Translations under genes and position numbers: made by a program
Assembly (NCBI RefSeq): GCF_011392125.1
Contig: NZ_JAAJBU010000009.1
Coordinates: forward strand, 81,103 to 145,102
DNA: 64,000 nt
Reading direction: 5' to 3'
Source of the DNA: Flavobacterium lotistagni
GTDB taxonomy: Bacteria; Bacteroidota; Bacteroidia; Flavobacteriales; Flavobacteriaceae
Notes under the pieces: generated by a model
Database searches by the model: none
The model's input: the letters and a program-made list of their open reading frames with translations, nothing else
What the model was told of the DNA's origin: nothing
Shown: positions 24,911-35,974 of the stretch, piece by piece
How positions within the stretch are numbered: the stretch's first letter is position 1
How the letters are laid out: each line of letters opens with the position of its first letter

Positions 24911-27358
24911 ATGTTTTTCGCCGAAGTCATTTTGCCACTTTCGCTTTCTAAGACTTTTACCTACAGCGTTTCTGAGGCAGAGTTTCATTACCTTAAAAAA
25001 GGAATGCGCGTGACGGTGCCTTTTGGGAAAAGCAAGATTTACACGGCTTTAGTAATCGACTTGCACCAAAATACACCGCAATTGTACCAAGCCAAAGAAA
25101 TTCATCAGATTTTAGATGAACAGCCACTGGTCAATGAAATTCAAATCGAGCATTGGCAATGGATAGCGCAATATTATATGTGTGCTATTGGTGATGTTTA
25201 TCGAGGTGCTATGCCCAGTGCTTTTTTGCTCGAAAGTGAAACTGTCATTGTAAAAAAGGCCGATGTTTACATCAATCAGCATGAGCTTTCAGACGATGAA
25301 TATTTGGTTTATCAGGCATTGCAACACCAATCTTCTTTAAAGGTTCATGATATTATTTCCATACTGAACAAGAAAAATGTTTTTCCGACTTTGCATAAGC
25401 TCATCGACCGGAACGTTTTGGTTTTGCAAGAAGAAGTTGCCGAAGTCTATAAGCCAAAGTTGGTGCGCTACATCAGGTTGCATCCGGACTATCAAACAAA
25501 TGAAAAGCTGAACGACTTACTCACTACCTTAAAAGGTGCCAAGCAAACAGAAATCATACTGCAATATTTTCAACTCAATGCTTCAGAGAAAAAGCCAATT
25601 TCAGTCAAACATCTTGCTCAAGCCGCGAATGGTGCTTCATCATCGATTAAAACATTAATTGAGAAAAACATTTTTGAAGAATACTACCTGCAGCATGACC
25701 GAGTTGATTTTCACGGCCAGGCCAACGAGAACGATTTAATGCTCAGCAATGCGCAACAACTGGCGCTGAATCAAATTCAAGAGCAATTTTCCTCAAAAGA
25801 AGTTTGTTTGTTGCACGGCGTAACATCGAGCGGGAAAACAGAAATTTACATTCGTCTCATTGAAGACTATTTGAAACGGGAAAAGCAAGTCCTTTATTTA
25901 TTGCCTGAAATTGCGCTGACCACACAATTGGTCGAAAGATTAAGAAGTCATTTTGGCAATAAGGTGGCTGTTTACCATTCTAAATACAGCAACAATGAAC
26001 GGGTAGAAGTTTGGAGACAAGTTTTGGCTCAATCCGAAAAAGCGCAAATAGTCATTGGAGCGCGATCGGCTTTGTTTCTGCCTTTTTCAAATCTGGGTTT
26101 AATGATTGTCGACGAAGAGCATGAGCAAACGTTCAAGCAGCAAGATCCTTCGCCACGTTATCATGCGCGTGATGCAGCTATCGTTTTGGCCGGAAAGCAT
26201 CAATCAAAAGTGCTTTTAGGTTCTGCTACGCCGAGTATAGAAACTTATTTTAATGCCCAAAGTGGGAAATTCGGTTGGGCGGAAATTACCGAACGCTATC
26301 AAAAAGTGCCGCTGCCCGAAATTGTGCTGGTCGACTTGAAAGACAAATACTTTCGCAAGCAGATGACCGGACATTTCAGCGACACGTTGACTGAAGAAAT
26401 CGCTTCAGCAATCTCTTTAGGAGAACAAGTAATTTTATTTCAGAATCGACGCGGTTATTCGCCGGTTGTAGAATGTTTGACTTGTGGTCATGTGCCGCAA
26501 TGCCCTCAATGCGATGTGAGCTTGACCTTTCATAAATTAAAAAGTCAGTTGCGTTGCCATTATTGCGGCTATTCTATGGCGAATCCCACACATTGCCACA
26601 GTTGTTCGAGTGTTCATTTAACGACGAAAGGTTTTGGAACTGAGCAAATCCAGCAAGAGTTAGAACAGCTTTTCCCAAAGGCTAAAGTTGGCCGTATGGA
26701 TCAAGACACTACGCGCGGGAAATTCGCTTTTGAAAAAATTATCGACAGTTTCAAGAATAGGGAAATTGATATTTTAGTAGGTACTCAAATGTTGGCTAAA
26801 GGTTTAGATTTCGACAACGTTAGTTTGGTAGGTATTATGAATGCCGATAATATGTTGTATCATCCGGATTTCCGGGCTTTTGAAAGAAGTTATCAAATGA
26901 TGACGCAAGTCGCCGGTCGTTCGGGTCGTTCTGAAAAAAGAGGTAAGGTAATTATCCAAACTTACAACCCGAATCACAATATTATACAGCAAGTTACCCA
27001 TAATGATTATGCAGGAATGTATGCTGAACAATTGTACGAGCGAAAAATTTACCAATATCCACCTTATTTCAGGTTGATTAGGCTGACGCTCAAACATCGC
27101 GATTTTGAAAAAGTCAAAGAAGGGTCGCAATGGTTGTTTCAGGTGTTGCAACAAAACTTGAAAGTTCCGGTGCTAGGTCCTGAAGAACCACCAATCGGGC
27201 GAATTCGCAACGAATACATCAGAACCATTCTTATCAAAATCCCGCACGACCAGCCGTTACAAAGCACAAAAAAAACTATCCAGAAAATACTAGATAGTTT
27301 TGATGCGGTTTCGCAATATCGGGCTATCAAAGTAGCCGTCAATGTCGATTTTTATTAA
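24911..27358 (+). CDS. priA: Primosomal protein N', replication restart helicase (PriA)
   Basis: The protein has 815 residues. The N-terminal DNA-binding domain is followed by a superfamily 2 helicase with Walker A HGVTSSGKTEIY and Walker B DEEHEQTFKQ. The zinc-binding cysteines appear in CLTCGHVPQCPQC and later CHYCGY and CHSC. The C-terminal helicase motif VAGRSGRSEKRG is also present. PriA reloads the replicative helicase on stalled forks. Its stop codon overlaps that of the convergent LytTR regulator gene by four bases. Confidence 0.95.
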   Translation: MFFAEVILPLSLSKTFTYSVSEAEFHYLKKGMRVTVPFGKSKIYTALVIDLHQNTPQLYQAKEIHQILDEQPLVNEIQIEHWQWIAQYYMCAIGDVYRGAMPSAFLLESETVIVKKADVYINQHELSDDEYLVYQALQHQSSLKVHDIISILNKKNVFPTLHKLIDRNVLVLQEEVAEVYKPKLVRYIRLHPDYQTNEKLNDLLTTLKGAKQTEIILQYFQLNASEKKPISVKHLAQAANGASSSIKTLIEKNIFEEYYLQHDRVDFHGQANENDLMLSNAQQLALNQIQEQFSSKEVCLLHGVTSSGKTEIYIRLIEDYLKREKQVLYLLPEIALTTQLVERLRSHFGNKVAVYHSKYSNNERVEVWRQVLAQSEKAQIVIGARSALFLPFSNLGLMIVDEEHEQTFKQQDPSPRYHARDAAIVLAGKHQSKVLLGSATPSIETYFNAQSGKFGWAEITERYQKVPLPEIVLVDLKDKYFRKQMTGHFSDTLTEEIASAISLGEQVILFQNRRGYSPVVECLTCGHVPQCPQCDVSLTFHKLKSQLRCHYCGYSMANPTHCHSCSSVHLTTKGFGTEQIQQELEQLFPKAKVGRMDQDTTRGKFAFEKIIDSFKNREIDILVGTQMLAKGLDFDNVSLVGIMNADNMLYHPDFRAFERSYQMMTQVAGRSGRSEKRGKVIIQTYNPNHNIIQQVTHNDYAGMYAEQLYERKIYQYPPYFRLIRLTLKHRDFEKVKEGSQWLFQVLQQNLKVPVLGPEEPPIGRIRNEYIRTILIKIPHDQPLQSTKKTIQKILDSFDAVSQYRAIKVAVNVDFY

Positions 27359-28050
27359 GCAATTGCTAGCGCCCTGACAAGATCTTCTTTCTTGTTGCGG
27401 CTTAAAGGTATTTTTGTTATTCCGATCTCGGCAAATTTACTGTTGAATCGCTCTACTTTGTCAATATTAATGATGTAAGACTTGTGTACTCTGATGAATT
27501 TGTCTTTAGAAAGATCTTTCTCAAAAGACTTCATCGTTGAAAGTACCAAGTTGCTATCTTCTTCGGTGACTACTTTTACATAGTCGCCAAAAGCTTCAAT
27601 CCATTTGATTTTTGAAGTGAACACTTTGAGTTTTTTCAGATTACTCTTAATAAAGATATGTTCTCCGTCTTCTTCTTGGTTTTCCTTTTTCAATAGATGG
27701 AAATCCATCGCGCGTTTCACTGATGCATTGAAGCGATCTAGTGCGATTGGCTTCTGTAAGTAATCTGTCGCATCATAATCGAAAGCTTTCATAGCATATT
27801 CTGCTTTCGAAGTGATGAAAATAATCTGAGGCTTGGTCTTTAAACCATCAAGAAAATCAAAACCACTGATGACCGGCATCTCGATATCCAAGAAGATGAG
27901 ATCAACGGTGTGAACCGACATGCAATTTTTTGCTTCGATTGCATTTGAAAAATCACCAATTAAGTGTAAGTTTGGATGATTATTCACTAACTTTGCGATG
28001 ATCATCCTTTGGATTGACGAGTCATCTACAACAACACAATTTAGTTTCAT
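27355..28050 (-). CDS. LytTR-family response regulator
   Basis: The protein has 231 residues. The receiver domain has the acidic pair VVVDDSS at residues 9-10 and the phosphoacceptor in IFLDIEMP (Asp55), with a conserved lysine in YLQKPI. The second half is a LytTR DNA-binding domain (IKWIEAFGDYVKVVTEE, then FIRVHKSYIINI). It is a transcription regulator controlled by phosphorylation, normally paired with a LytS-type histidine kinase. No kinase gene is adjacent, so it is an orphan in this window. Confidence 0.9.
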   Translation of the reverse strand: MKLNCVVVDDSSIQRMIIAKLVNNHPNLHLIGDFSNAIEAKNCMSVHTVDLIFLDIEMPVISGFDFLDGLKTKPQIIFITSKAEYAMKAFDYDATDYLQKPIALDRFNASVKRAMDFHLLKKENQEEDGEHIFIKSNLKKLKVFTSKIKWIEAFGDYVKVVTEEDSNLVLSTMKSFEKDLSKDKFIRVHKSYIINIDKVERFNSKFAEIGITKIPLSRNKKEDLVRALAIA

Positions 28051-28157
28051 AATATTTATTTATTATAGATTTGGTAGGACGAAAGTAAAATGTTTTTTCT
28101 TACCAACCTAATCTTTATCGGCTTTTTTTGCTTTTTAACGATAAAAAATTCATTTTT

Positions 28158-28188
28158 CTTGTTTATTTAAATTAAATGATTACTTTTG
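28158..28188 (+). promoter_or_regulatory. Promoter of the rpsF-rpsR-rplI operon
   Basis: A -7 box TACTTTTG at 28181-28188 (TAnnTTTG) is preceded at 19 bases by CTTG, close to the TTTG -33 element. The leader that follows is almost pure A and T up to the rpsF ATG, as is common for highly translated Bacteroidota genes. Confidence 0.65.
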
Positions 28189-28219
28189 CAAAAATTTACA
28201 AATTTTAAAAAATTTATTT

Positions 28220-28564
28220 ATGAATCATTATGAAACTGTTTTCATTTTAAATCCCGTTTTATCTGATGTTCAGGTAAAGGAAACAGTGAGCAAGTTCGAA
28301 GAATTTCTTACGTCCAGAGGAGCAGAAATGATATCAAAAGAGGATTGGGGCCTGAAAAAAATGGCTTACGAAATCCAAAACAAGAAAAGTGGTTTTTACC
28401 ATTTATTTGAATTTAAGGTAGCGCCAGAGGTTTTGCTAGCTTTCGAAACCGAATTCAGACGTGACGAAAGAGTGATGCGTTTTCTAACAGTAAGCTTAGA
28501 CAAACACGCTATTGCTTGGGCAGAAAGAAGAAGAACTAAATTAAAAGCAGCTAAAGCGAACTAA
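28220..28564 (+). CDS. rpsF: 30S ribosomal protein S6
   Basis: The protein has 114 residues, full length for S6. It begins [16 protein letters not shown] and contains the conserved [22 protein letters not shown] and [11 protein letters not shown] parts. S6 binds the central domain of 16S rRNA together with S18, encoded two bases downstream. The order rpsF-rpsR-rplI is conserved in Bacteroidota, without the ssb gene that separates the first two in many other bacteria. Confidence 0.97.
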   Translation: MNHYETVFILNPVLSDVQVKETVSKFEEFLTSRGAEMISKEDWGLKKMAYEIQNKKSGFYHLFEFKVAPEVLLAFETEFRRDERVMRFLTVSLDKHAIAWAERRRTKLKAAKAN

Positions 28565-28566
28565 TC

Positions 28567-28863
28567 ATGGCAAATCTACAACAATCCGCTTCAGGAAAGA
28601 AAGATGGTGATATCAGATATCTTACACCTTTAAATATAGAAACGAATAAAACCAAAAAATACTGCCGTTTCAAAAAGTCAGGTATTAAGTACGTAGACTA
28701 CAAAGACGCAGATTTCCTTTTGAAATTCGTAAACGAGCAAGGTAAAATTTTACCACGTCGTTTGACTGGAACTTCTTTAAAGTACCAGAGAAAAGTGTCT
28801 GTAGCTGTAAAAAGAGCAAGACATTTAGCGTTAATGCCATATGTGGCTGATTTACTAAAATAA
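28567..28863 (+). CDS. rpsR: 30S ribosomal protein S18
   Basis: The protein has 98 residues. S18 hallmarks are [17 protein letters not shown], the [12 protein letters not shown] loop and the [14 protein letters not shown] helix. It forms a pair with S6 on the platform of the small subunit. It lies between rpsF (two-base gap) and rplI (16-base gap). Confidence 0.97.
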   Translation: MANLQQSASGKKDGDIRYLTPLNIETNKTKKYCRFKKSGIKYVDYKDADFLLKFVNEQGKILPRRLTGTSLKYQRKVSVAVKRARHLALMPYVADLLK

Positions 28864-28864
28864 T

Positions 28865-28871
28865 AAGGAGG
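28865..28871 (+). promoter_or_regulatory. Strong Shine-Dalgarno sequence before rplI
   Basis: AAGGAGG lies eight bases before the rplI ATG. Such a perfect match is unusual here, since most genes in the window have AT-rich leaders and no Shine-Dalgarno sequence. Confidence 0.6.
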
Positions 28872-28879
28872 CAGAAATT

Positions 28880-29323
28880 ATGGAAATTATATTAAAGAAA
28901 GACGTACAGAATTTAGGCTTCAAAGATGATGTAGTATCAGTAAAGCCGGGTTACGGCCGCAACTACTTGATTCCACAAGGTTATGCTCAAATGGCTACAC
29001 CTTCTGCAAAAAAAGTACTTGCTGAGAACCTAAAGCAAAAAGCACATAAAGAAGCTAAAATCGTAAGCGATGCTAAAGCATTGGCTGAAACCTTAAAAGC
29101 TATCGAAATCAAAATCGCTGCAAAAGCAGGTGGTGAGAAACTTTTCGGATCAATCACCAACATTGATATCGCAGAAGCTTTAGAGAAAGCGGGTCAAAAC
29201 ATCGACAGAAAATTCATCACTAGCGGTATCGTAAAAAGAACTGGTAAATATACTGCCAGCGTTCGTTTGCACCGCGATGTAATCGTTGAATTGCCTTACG
29301 AAATTGTAGCTGAAAAAGCTTAA
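28880..29323 (+). CDS. rplI: 50S ribosomal protein L9
   Basis: The protein has 147 residues with the L9 layout: an N-terminal globular domain (MEIILKKDVQNLGFKDDVVS; PGYGRNYLIPQGYA), a long connecting helix rich in lysine and alanine, and a C-terminal domain (GGEKLFGSITNIDIAEAL). It binds 23S rRNA at the base of the L1 stalk. It is the last gene of the operon and is followed by a strong terminator. Confidence 0.97.
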   Translation: MEIILKKDVQNLGFKDDVVSVKPGYGRNYLIPQGYAQMATPSAKKVLAENLKQKAHKEAKIVSDAKALAETLKAIEIKIAAKAGGEKLFGSITNIDIAEALEKAGQNIDRKFITSGIVKRTGKYTASVRLHRDVIVELPYEIVAEKA

Positions 29324-29343
29324 TCAACAAAAGCAATATCCAG

Positions 29344-29374
29344 AATCCCGATGAAAGTCGGGATTTTTTTTTCT
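29344..29374 (+). terminator. Rho-independent terminator after rplI
   Basis: AATCCCGA and TCGGGATT form a perfect 8-bp stem with a six-base loop, followed by a run of nine T. It closes the ribosomal protein operon. Confidence 0.9.
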
Positions 29375-29380
29375 TTGTTC

Positions 29381-29463
29381 AGAAGCTGATCCGGCTATCC
29401 ATTGCAATCTTTTGCGCCGAACCCCGGCACAAAAGGATTTCCATTACTATCCGGGCTAGGGCA
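29381..29463 (+). repeat. Dispersed hairpin element, copy C
   Basis: The element starts AGAAGCTGATCCGGCTATCC and ends CTATCCGGGCTAGGGCA. The centre pairs CTTTTG (29409-29414) with CAAAAG (29430-29435) and, inside, GCCG with CGGC. The inner pair differs in sequence from copy A but is again complementary. Confidence 0.8.
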
Positions 29464-29536
29464 TACGTATATGTTGCACTTTTATCTCAGTCAGTATTAT
29501 ACAAACTCAATAAATGAGTTCCGGATGTCTCGATTG

Positions 29537-29564
29537 CTCAGGCACTCAGGCACTCAGGCACTCA
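29537..29564 (+). repeat. 8-bp tandem repeat just before a start codon
   Basis: CTCAGGCA occurs three times in a row plus a final CTCA. It ends three bases before the ATG at 29568. The unit length is not a multiple of three. Confidence 0.85.
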
Positions 29565-29567
29565 AAA

Positions 29568-30041
29568 ATGAAATACACACGTCTCACCAAAGAACAATTT
29601 GAAGAACTCCACCCGGAATTCATCAACTTCCTCGCGACCCAATCCATCGACAAAGCCGAATGGGATAAAATCAAAACCGAAAACCCCGAAATCGCCGAAC
29701 AAGAACTCGACGTATTCTCAGACCTAATTTGGGAAGGCGTTCTATCTCGCACTTTGTATCTAGAGCATTTTTCCACGAATCATATTTTCCTATTTCATTG
29801 TTTCGAGCAGCACATCGAGTCCATTATTCTCAAGTCGCTTGTTCCCGAAACCGACTTTCTTACCAAAGAAGGCTTGCAATGGCTCAGCGACAATATGTTC
29901 ACCGAAAATATCGAAATGAAAGTCGGTAATCGTGAATATGCGGAGGAACGTAACCAAGCCATTTTCAGTCTGATTCAACAAGGCGCTTTCCTTAGCGATG
30001 GTCAACTGTACCAACAAATCGATACAATTATTAAGTCTTAA
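29568..30041 (+). CDS. DUF6495-like hypothetical protein
   Basis: The protein has 157 residues starting MKYTRLTKEQFEELHPEF. It is acidic and helical with a repeated pattern of glutamate, and has no signal peptide or membrane segment, so it should be cytoplasmic. It resembles the flavobacterial family I recall as DUF6495; this was not checked against a database. The frame stays open upstream through the tandem repeat, but the start given is the first with the expected N-terminus. It is followed by ligA after 61 bases. Confidence 0.7.
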   Translation: MKYTRLTKEQFEELHPEFINFLATQSIDKAEWDKIKTENPEIAEQELDVFSDLIWEGVLSRTLYLEHFSTNHIFLFHCFEQHIESIILKSLVPETDFLTKEGLQWLSDNMFTENIEMKVGNREYAEERNQAIFSLIQQGAFLSDGQLYQQIDTIIKS

Positions 30042-30060
30042 ATCGGTAGGTTTCATATAG

Positions 30061-32782
<2,722 letters not shown>

Positions 32783-32852
32783 GCTCATATTAATAGGATT
32801 ATTCAAATTTTAGTTTAAATTTAGGCGTCCTTAAGCTGCATCGAATTAAATT

Positions 32853-33572
32853 ATGAAGAACAAGTACTTGAGTTTTAAGTCTAATAAATTGCTAAAACCC
32901 CTCGTCGCTTTCTATTTTTTTATCGGATTTGTAGAAGTTATTGCAGAACTTTTCAAAGACAACTTTTTTATAATGGTTTCCAAACCTTTGCTCATGCCGA
33001 TTCTAATAGGTATTTATTGGTTGTCATCTAAAAGCAGAAATAAGGTTTTTATCTTGAGCCTGCTATTTGTCTGGATTGCCAATATTTTATTTATTTCCAA
33101 CTCAGTTTTGTGCTTTACCATCGGTACGCTTTTCTTTCTAGTGTATCGAAGTCTGATCATTTATTTGGTGCTCAAAACCATTAAGTTTCCGGGGTATATT
33201 CCCATGGTTATCGGAGCTTTACCTTTTTTGTTCATTTACCTTTTTGTGGCCAATCTTTCTTATAACGAATTGGGCTATCGCTTTTTTTTGTTTATCGTTC
33301 AAGGTTTGTTCATGATCTTTTTTGGAAGTTTGTGTCTGGGAAATTATATCATCAAATCGAATACATCAAATACTTATCTGCTAATTAGTACCATGCTTTT
33401 CACGGTCATTCAATTTGTATTGGTTTTAAAAATGTTTTACACAGATTATAATATTTTCCGACCTATTGCGATGTTGCTTTATATCTTTGCACAATATTTA
33501 TTGTATCTTTTCGTACTCATTGAGGAAAAAAAGAAAAGACGCTATCAGATTATCAACAAAATCGAAAGCTAG
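32853..33572 (+). CDS. YhhN-like membrane protein, member 2
   Basis: The protein has 239 residues, about eight helices and a basic C-terminus (EEKKKRRYQI). It is related to member 1 by MVSKPLLMPILIGIYWLSS near residue 40. The glycine-aspartate of helix 3 reads IANILF and the later SD region reads LLISTMLF, so the acidic pair is missing. It may be a non-catalytic or functionally different paralogue. The gap to member 3 is 23 bases. Confidence 0.6.
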   Translation: MKNKYLSFKSNKLLKPLVAFYFFIGFVEVIAELFKDNFFIMVSKPLLMPILIGIYWLSSKSRNKVFILSLLFVWIANILFISNSVLCFTIGTLFFLVYRSLIIYLVLKTIKFPGYIPMVIGALPFLFIYLFVANLSYNELGYRFFLFIVQGLFMIFFGSLCLGNYIIKSNTSNTYLLISTMLFTVIQFVLVLKMFYTDYNIFRPIAMLLYIFAQYLLYLFVLIEEKKKRRYQIINKIES

Positions 33573-33595
33573 GCTTTGCCAATTCTATAACTCTT

Positions 33596-34291
33596 ATGTC
33601 AGCAACCAAAAGCGAGAACCGAGCTAAAATTTCTAGTGCACTGAATATTGCTTATTTCGGATTGGCTTTTGTGCAGATTCTAACTGAGCTTTTTGATTTT
33701 TTTACAGCCACAACTGCCCTCAGGATTGTATCGCCAATTTTGCTCTTGTTTCTTTATTTGAATCATGAATCGAAAAAGGAAATACTGTTTTATTTGACAA
33801 TGATTTTACTGCTGTTAAGCAATTTATTTTGTTATTGTGACGGCAGATTGTTCTTTCTTTGGTGGATTGTTGTTTTTATATTGCTGCGAATGGTCACTTT
33901 AGCTTTGATCTTAAAGTTAACAGTCAATAAAAATTATTTGCACATCATAGTGGCTTCGTTCCCGTTTTTGGTCATTTTCTTCTACCTAATATCTGCCACA
34001 ACCGAAATTCCAGAATACGAGTTCAATCTATTGATACTTATCACCATTCTGATTTCATTGCTCGGCGGCGTTTCTGCGGTGAATTATTTTAAAAACGACA
34101 ACCGCAAGCATTCTTGGCTGCTCATTAGCACTTTGCTTTTTGTAGGCTATTATTTTATTATACTCATCGAGCATTATTTCACTTCGAACCTTGATTTAAT
34201 GATCTACAAACCGATTGAAATTGTGCTTAATATATTCGCATTTTACACTTTTTACAAATATGTAACCGCCGCTGAAACTGATACTCATTAA
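33596..34291 (+). CDS. YhhN-like membrane protein, member 3
   Basis: The protein has 231 residues and about eight helices. It is the most divergent in the N-terminal part (IVSPILLLFLYL instead of KPLLMP). It shares with member 4 the section FKNDNRKHSWLLISTLLFVG. The helix-3 motif is LLSNLFCY. No acidic residue of the GD/SD type is seen. It lies in the same orientation as its paralogues, 16 bases before member 4. Confidence 0.55.
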   Translation: MSATKSENRAKISSALNIAYFGLAFVQILTELFDFFTATTALRIVSPILLLFLYLNHESKKEILFYLTMILLLLSNLFCYCDGRLFFLWWIVVFILLRMVTLALILKLTVNKNYLHIIVASFPFLVIFFYLISATTEIPEYEFNLLILITILISLLGGVSAVNYFKNDNRKHSWLLISTLLFVGYYFIILIEHYFTSNLDLMIYKPIEIVLNIFAFYTFYKYVTAAETDTH

Positions 34292-34307
34292 GTAAATCAA
34301 GCAAGCG

Positions 34308-34991
34308 ATGAACCGTGAAACTAAAATTACGGCCTTAACCTTTTCGTACTTCGCTTTGGCATTGGTGCTTTGCGTGGCCGAATATTTTAAAATCACCAAT
34401 ATTCTTCTGGTCTGCAAACCGTTGCTAATGCCTTTACTCGCGATTTTGTATCTGTTGAGTACCAAAAAAAATTGCCTTTGGTATTTGGTGTCGCTGGTGT
34501 TCGCCTTTTTTTCAAATGTTTTCTTCCTGTTTACCGATTCTAAGTTGTTGCTTTACGGCATCATAGCATTCTTGTTTTACCGAATCGCCACCATTATTAC
34601 CGTTCTCAAAAAAGGCGATCCAATAGATTGGCTTCCGTTAACCTTGGCTACGGTACCTTTTCTGTTTATTTTCTCTTACTTGATTTATGTTATGGTAAGC
34701 CCTTCAAACCCGAGCTTTTATCCAACGATTATTAACGATTTGATTATATCTATTTTCAGCGGAATGGGGCTGGCGAGTTACGTCATGAACGACAACAAAA
34801 AGAATTCATGGCTCATTATCAGCACCTTGTTGTTTACGTTTCTGGTAATTATTTTTATGACCGAGAATTTTTATTTTCCCAATGAAGTTTTCAAACCACT
34901 ATCGGCAGTAGTTTTTGCCTTGGCGCATTACGCGTTTTACTTATTCGTTATCGAAGCCGATGAAGATCAAACCACAATCGATTTGCCTTGA
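34308..34991 (+). CDS. YhhN-like membrane protein, member 4
   Basis: The protein has 227 residues and about eight helices. It has the KPLLMPLLAILYLLSTKK segment typical of the family and the NDNKKNSWLIISTLLFTF segment shared with member 3. As in members 2 and 3, the helix-3 acidic motif is replaced (FFSNVFFLF). The C-terminus is acidic. The last 25 bases overlap the end of the convergent metallophosphatase gene. Confidence 0.6.
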   Translation: MNRETKITALTFSYFALALVLCVAEYFKITNILLVCKPLLMPLLAILYLLSTKKNCLWYLVSLVFAFFSNVFFLFTDSKLLLYGIIAFLFYRIATIITVLKKGDPIDWLPLTLATVPFLFIFSYLIYVMVSPSNPSFYPTIINDLIISIFSGMGLASYVMNDNKKNSWLIISTLLFTFLVIIFMTENFYFPNEVFKPLSAVVFALAHYAFYLFVIEADEDQTTIDLP

Positions 34992-35875
34992 GCCAATTTT
35001 TCTTTATCGCTTTCGAAGTAAAAATCCACACGACCCAGATTCACGCCATAGCAACCCACTTGATTGACCAAAACATCTTGACCAACGGCGTTTTTCAGTA
35101 CCGTAGGTTTGTCTAAGAAAGTATGCGTATGTCCGCCAATAATCAAATCAATGTCTTGCGTCAGCGCAGCCAATTTCACATCACAAATTTTATCCGGCTC
35201 ATTTTTATATTGGTAACCGATATGCGAAAGACAAATGACCAAGTCGCATTTTTGTTCATGTTTGAGTAACCGAGCCATATCTTGGGCCACGCCCACCGGA
35301 TCGTTATAAATCGTTTCCTTGTAGTTTTTCTTATCCACCAATCCTTCCAGTGCAATGCCCAAACCGAAAATACCCACCTTGATTCCGTCTTTATTGAAAA
35401 TTTTGTAAGGCAGAACCAAACCATTCAATACAGTATTTCTGAAGTCATAATTCGATGAAACAAAATCAAACTTTGCATGCGGCAATTGGGCGTGAAAACC
35501 GTCGATACCATTGTCAAAATCGTGGTTGCCCATCGTCGCCAAATCATATTTCATCAGGCTCATCAGTTTGAATTCTAGCTCGCCACCATAATAATTAAAG
35601 TAAGGCGTTCCCTGAAAAATATCGCCCGCGTCCAAGAGCAGTACGTTCGGATTTTCCTTACGAATACTTTCAATTAAAGCCGCCCGTCTGGCCACGCCGC
35701 CCATGCTCGGATTCTTCGGATGCGTCGGCGGAAACGGGTCAATATAACTGTGCACATCATTGGTATGCAAAATCGTCAAGTGTTTGCTCGCGCTTTTAAA
35801 ACTGCTCATCGATAAGCCCAAGCCTACAAGTGCCGTGGTGGCTGCCGTTTTTTCAATAAATTCCCGTCTTTTCAT
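34967..35875 (-). CDS. 5'-nucleotidase-type metallophosphatase (catalytic domain only)
   Basis: The protein has 302 residues. The N-terminus (MKRREFIEKTAATTALVGLG) looks like a twin-arginine-type export signal. The metallophosphatase motifs are LHTNDVHS, LLDAGDIFQGTPYF, TMGNHDFDNG, CLSHIGY and GGHTHTF, which bind two metal ions. This corresponds to the N-terminal catalytic domain of UshA-like 5'-nucleotidases. The C-terminal substrate domain is not fused but is encoded by the next gene upstream. Together they would dephosphorylate extracytoplasmic nucleotides. Confidence 0.9.
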   Translation of the reverse strand: MKRREFIEKTAATTALVGLGLSMSSFKSASKHLTILHTNDVHSYIDPFPPTHPKNPSMGGVARRAALIESIRKENPNVLLLDAGDIFQGTPYFNYYGGELEFKLMSLMKYDLATMGNHDFDNGIDGFHAQLPHAKFDFVSSNYDFRNTVLNGLVLPYKIFNKDGIKVGIFGLGIALEGLVDKKNYKETIYNDPVGVAQDMARLLKHEQKCDLVICLSHIGYQYKNEPDKICDVKLAALTQDIDLIIGGHTHTFLDKPTVLKNAVGQDVLVNQVGCYGVNLGRVDFYFESDKEKLAQGKSIVV

Positions 35876-35888
35876 TCTTTGTTTTTTT

Positions 35889-35970
35889 AGAAGCTGTTCC
35901 GGCTTTCCGCTATATCTTTTGCTCTGCTGCGCGCCGCAAAAGGATGTCGCTTCAATCCGGGCTAGGGCTG
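35889..35970 (+). repeat. Dispersed hairpin element, copy D
   Basis: The element starts AGAAGCTGTTCCGGCTTTCC and ends CAATCCGGGCTAGGGCTG. The central stem is CTTTTGC (35916-35922) with GCAAAAG (35936-35942). It fills nearly all of the spacer between the two 5'-nucleotidase genes. Here the genes run on the minus strand, so the element is in the opposite orientation relative to transcription compared with copies A to C. Confidence 0.8.
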
Positions 35971-35974
35971 TGGT

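Noticed and set aside
29381..29463. Hairpin element C considered as part of the rplI terminator or as an attenuator
   Set aside because: A complete terminator with T run already lies at 29344-29374, and the same element occurs at four unrelated loci.
35876..35974. Hairpin element D as the cause of a split 5'-nucleotidase gene
   Set aside because: The two genes are in the opposite order to the domains of the fused enzyme, and each has its own export signal.
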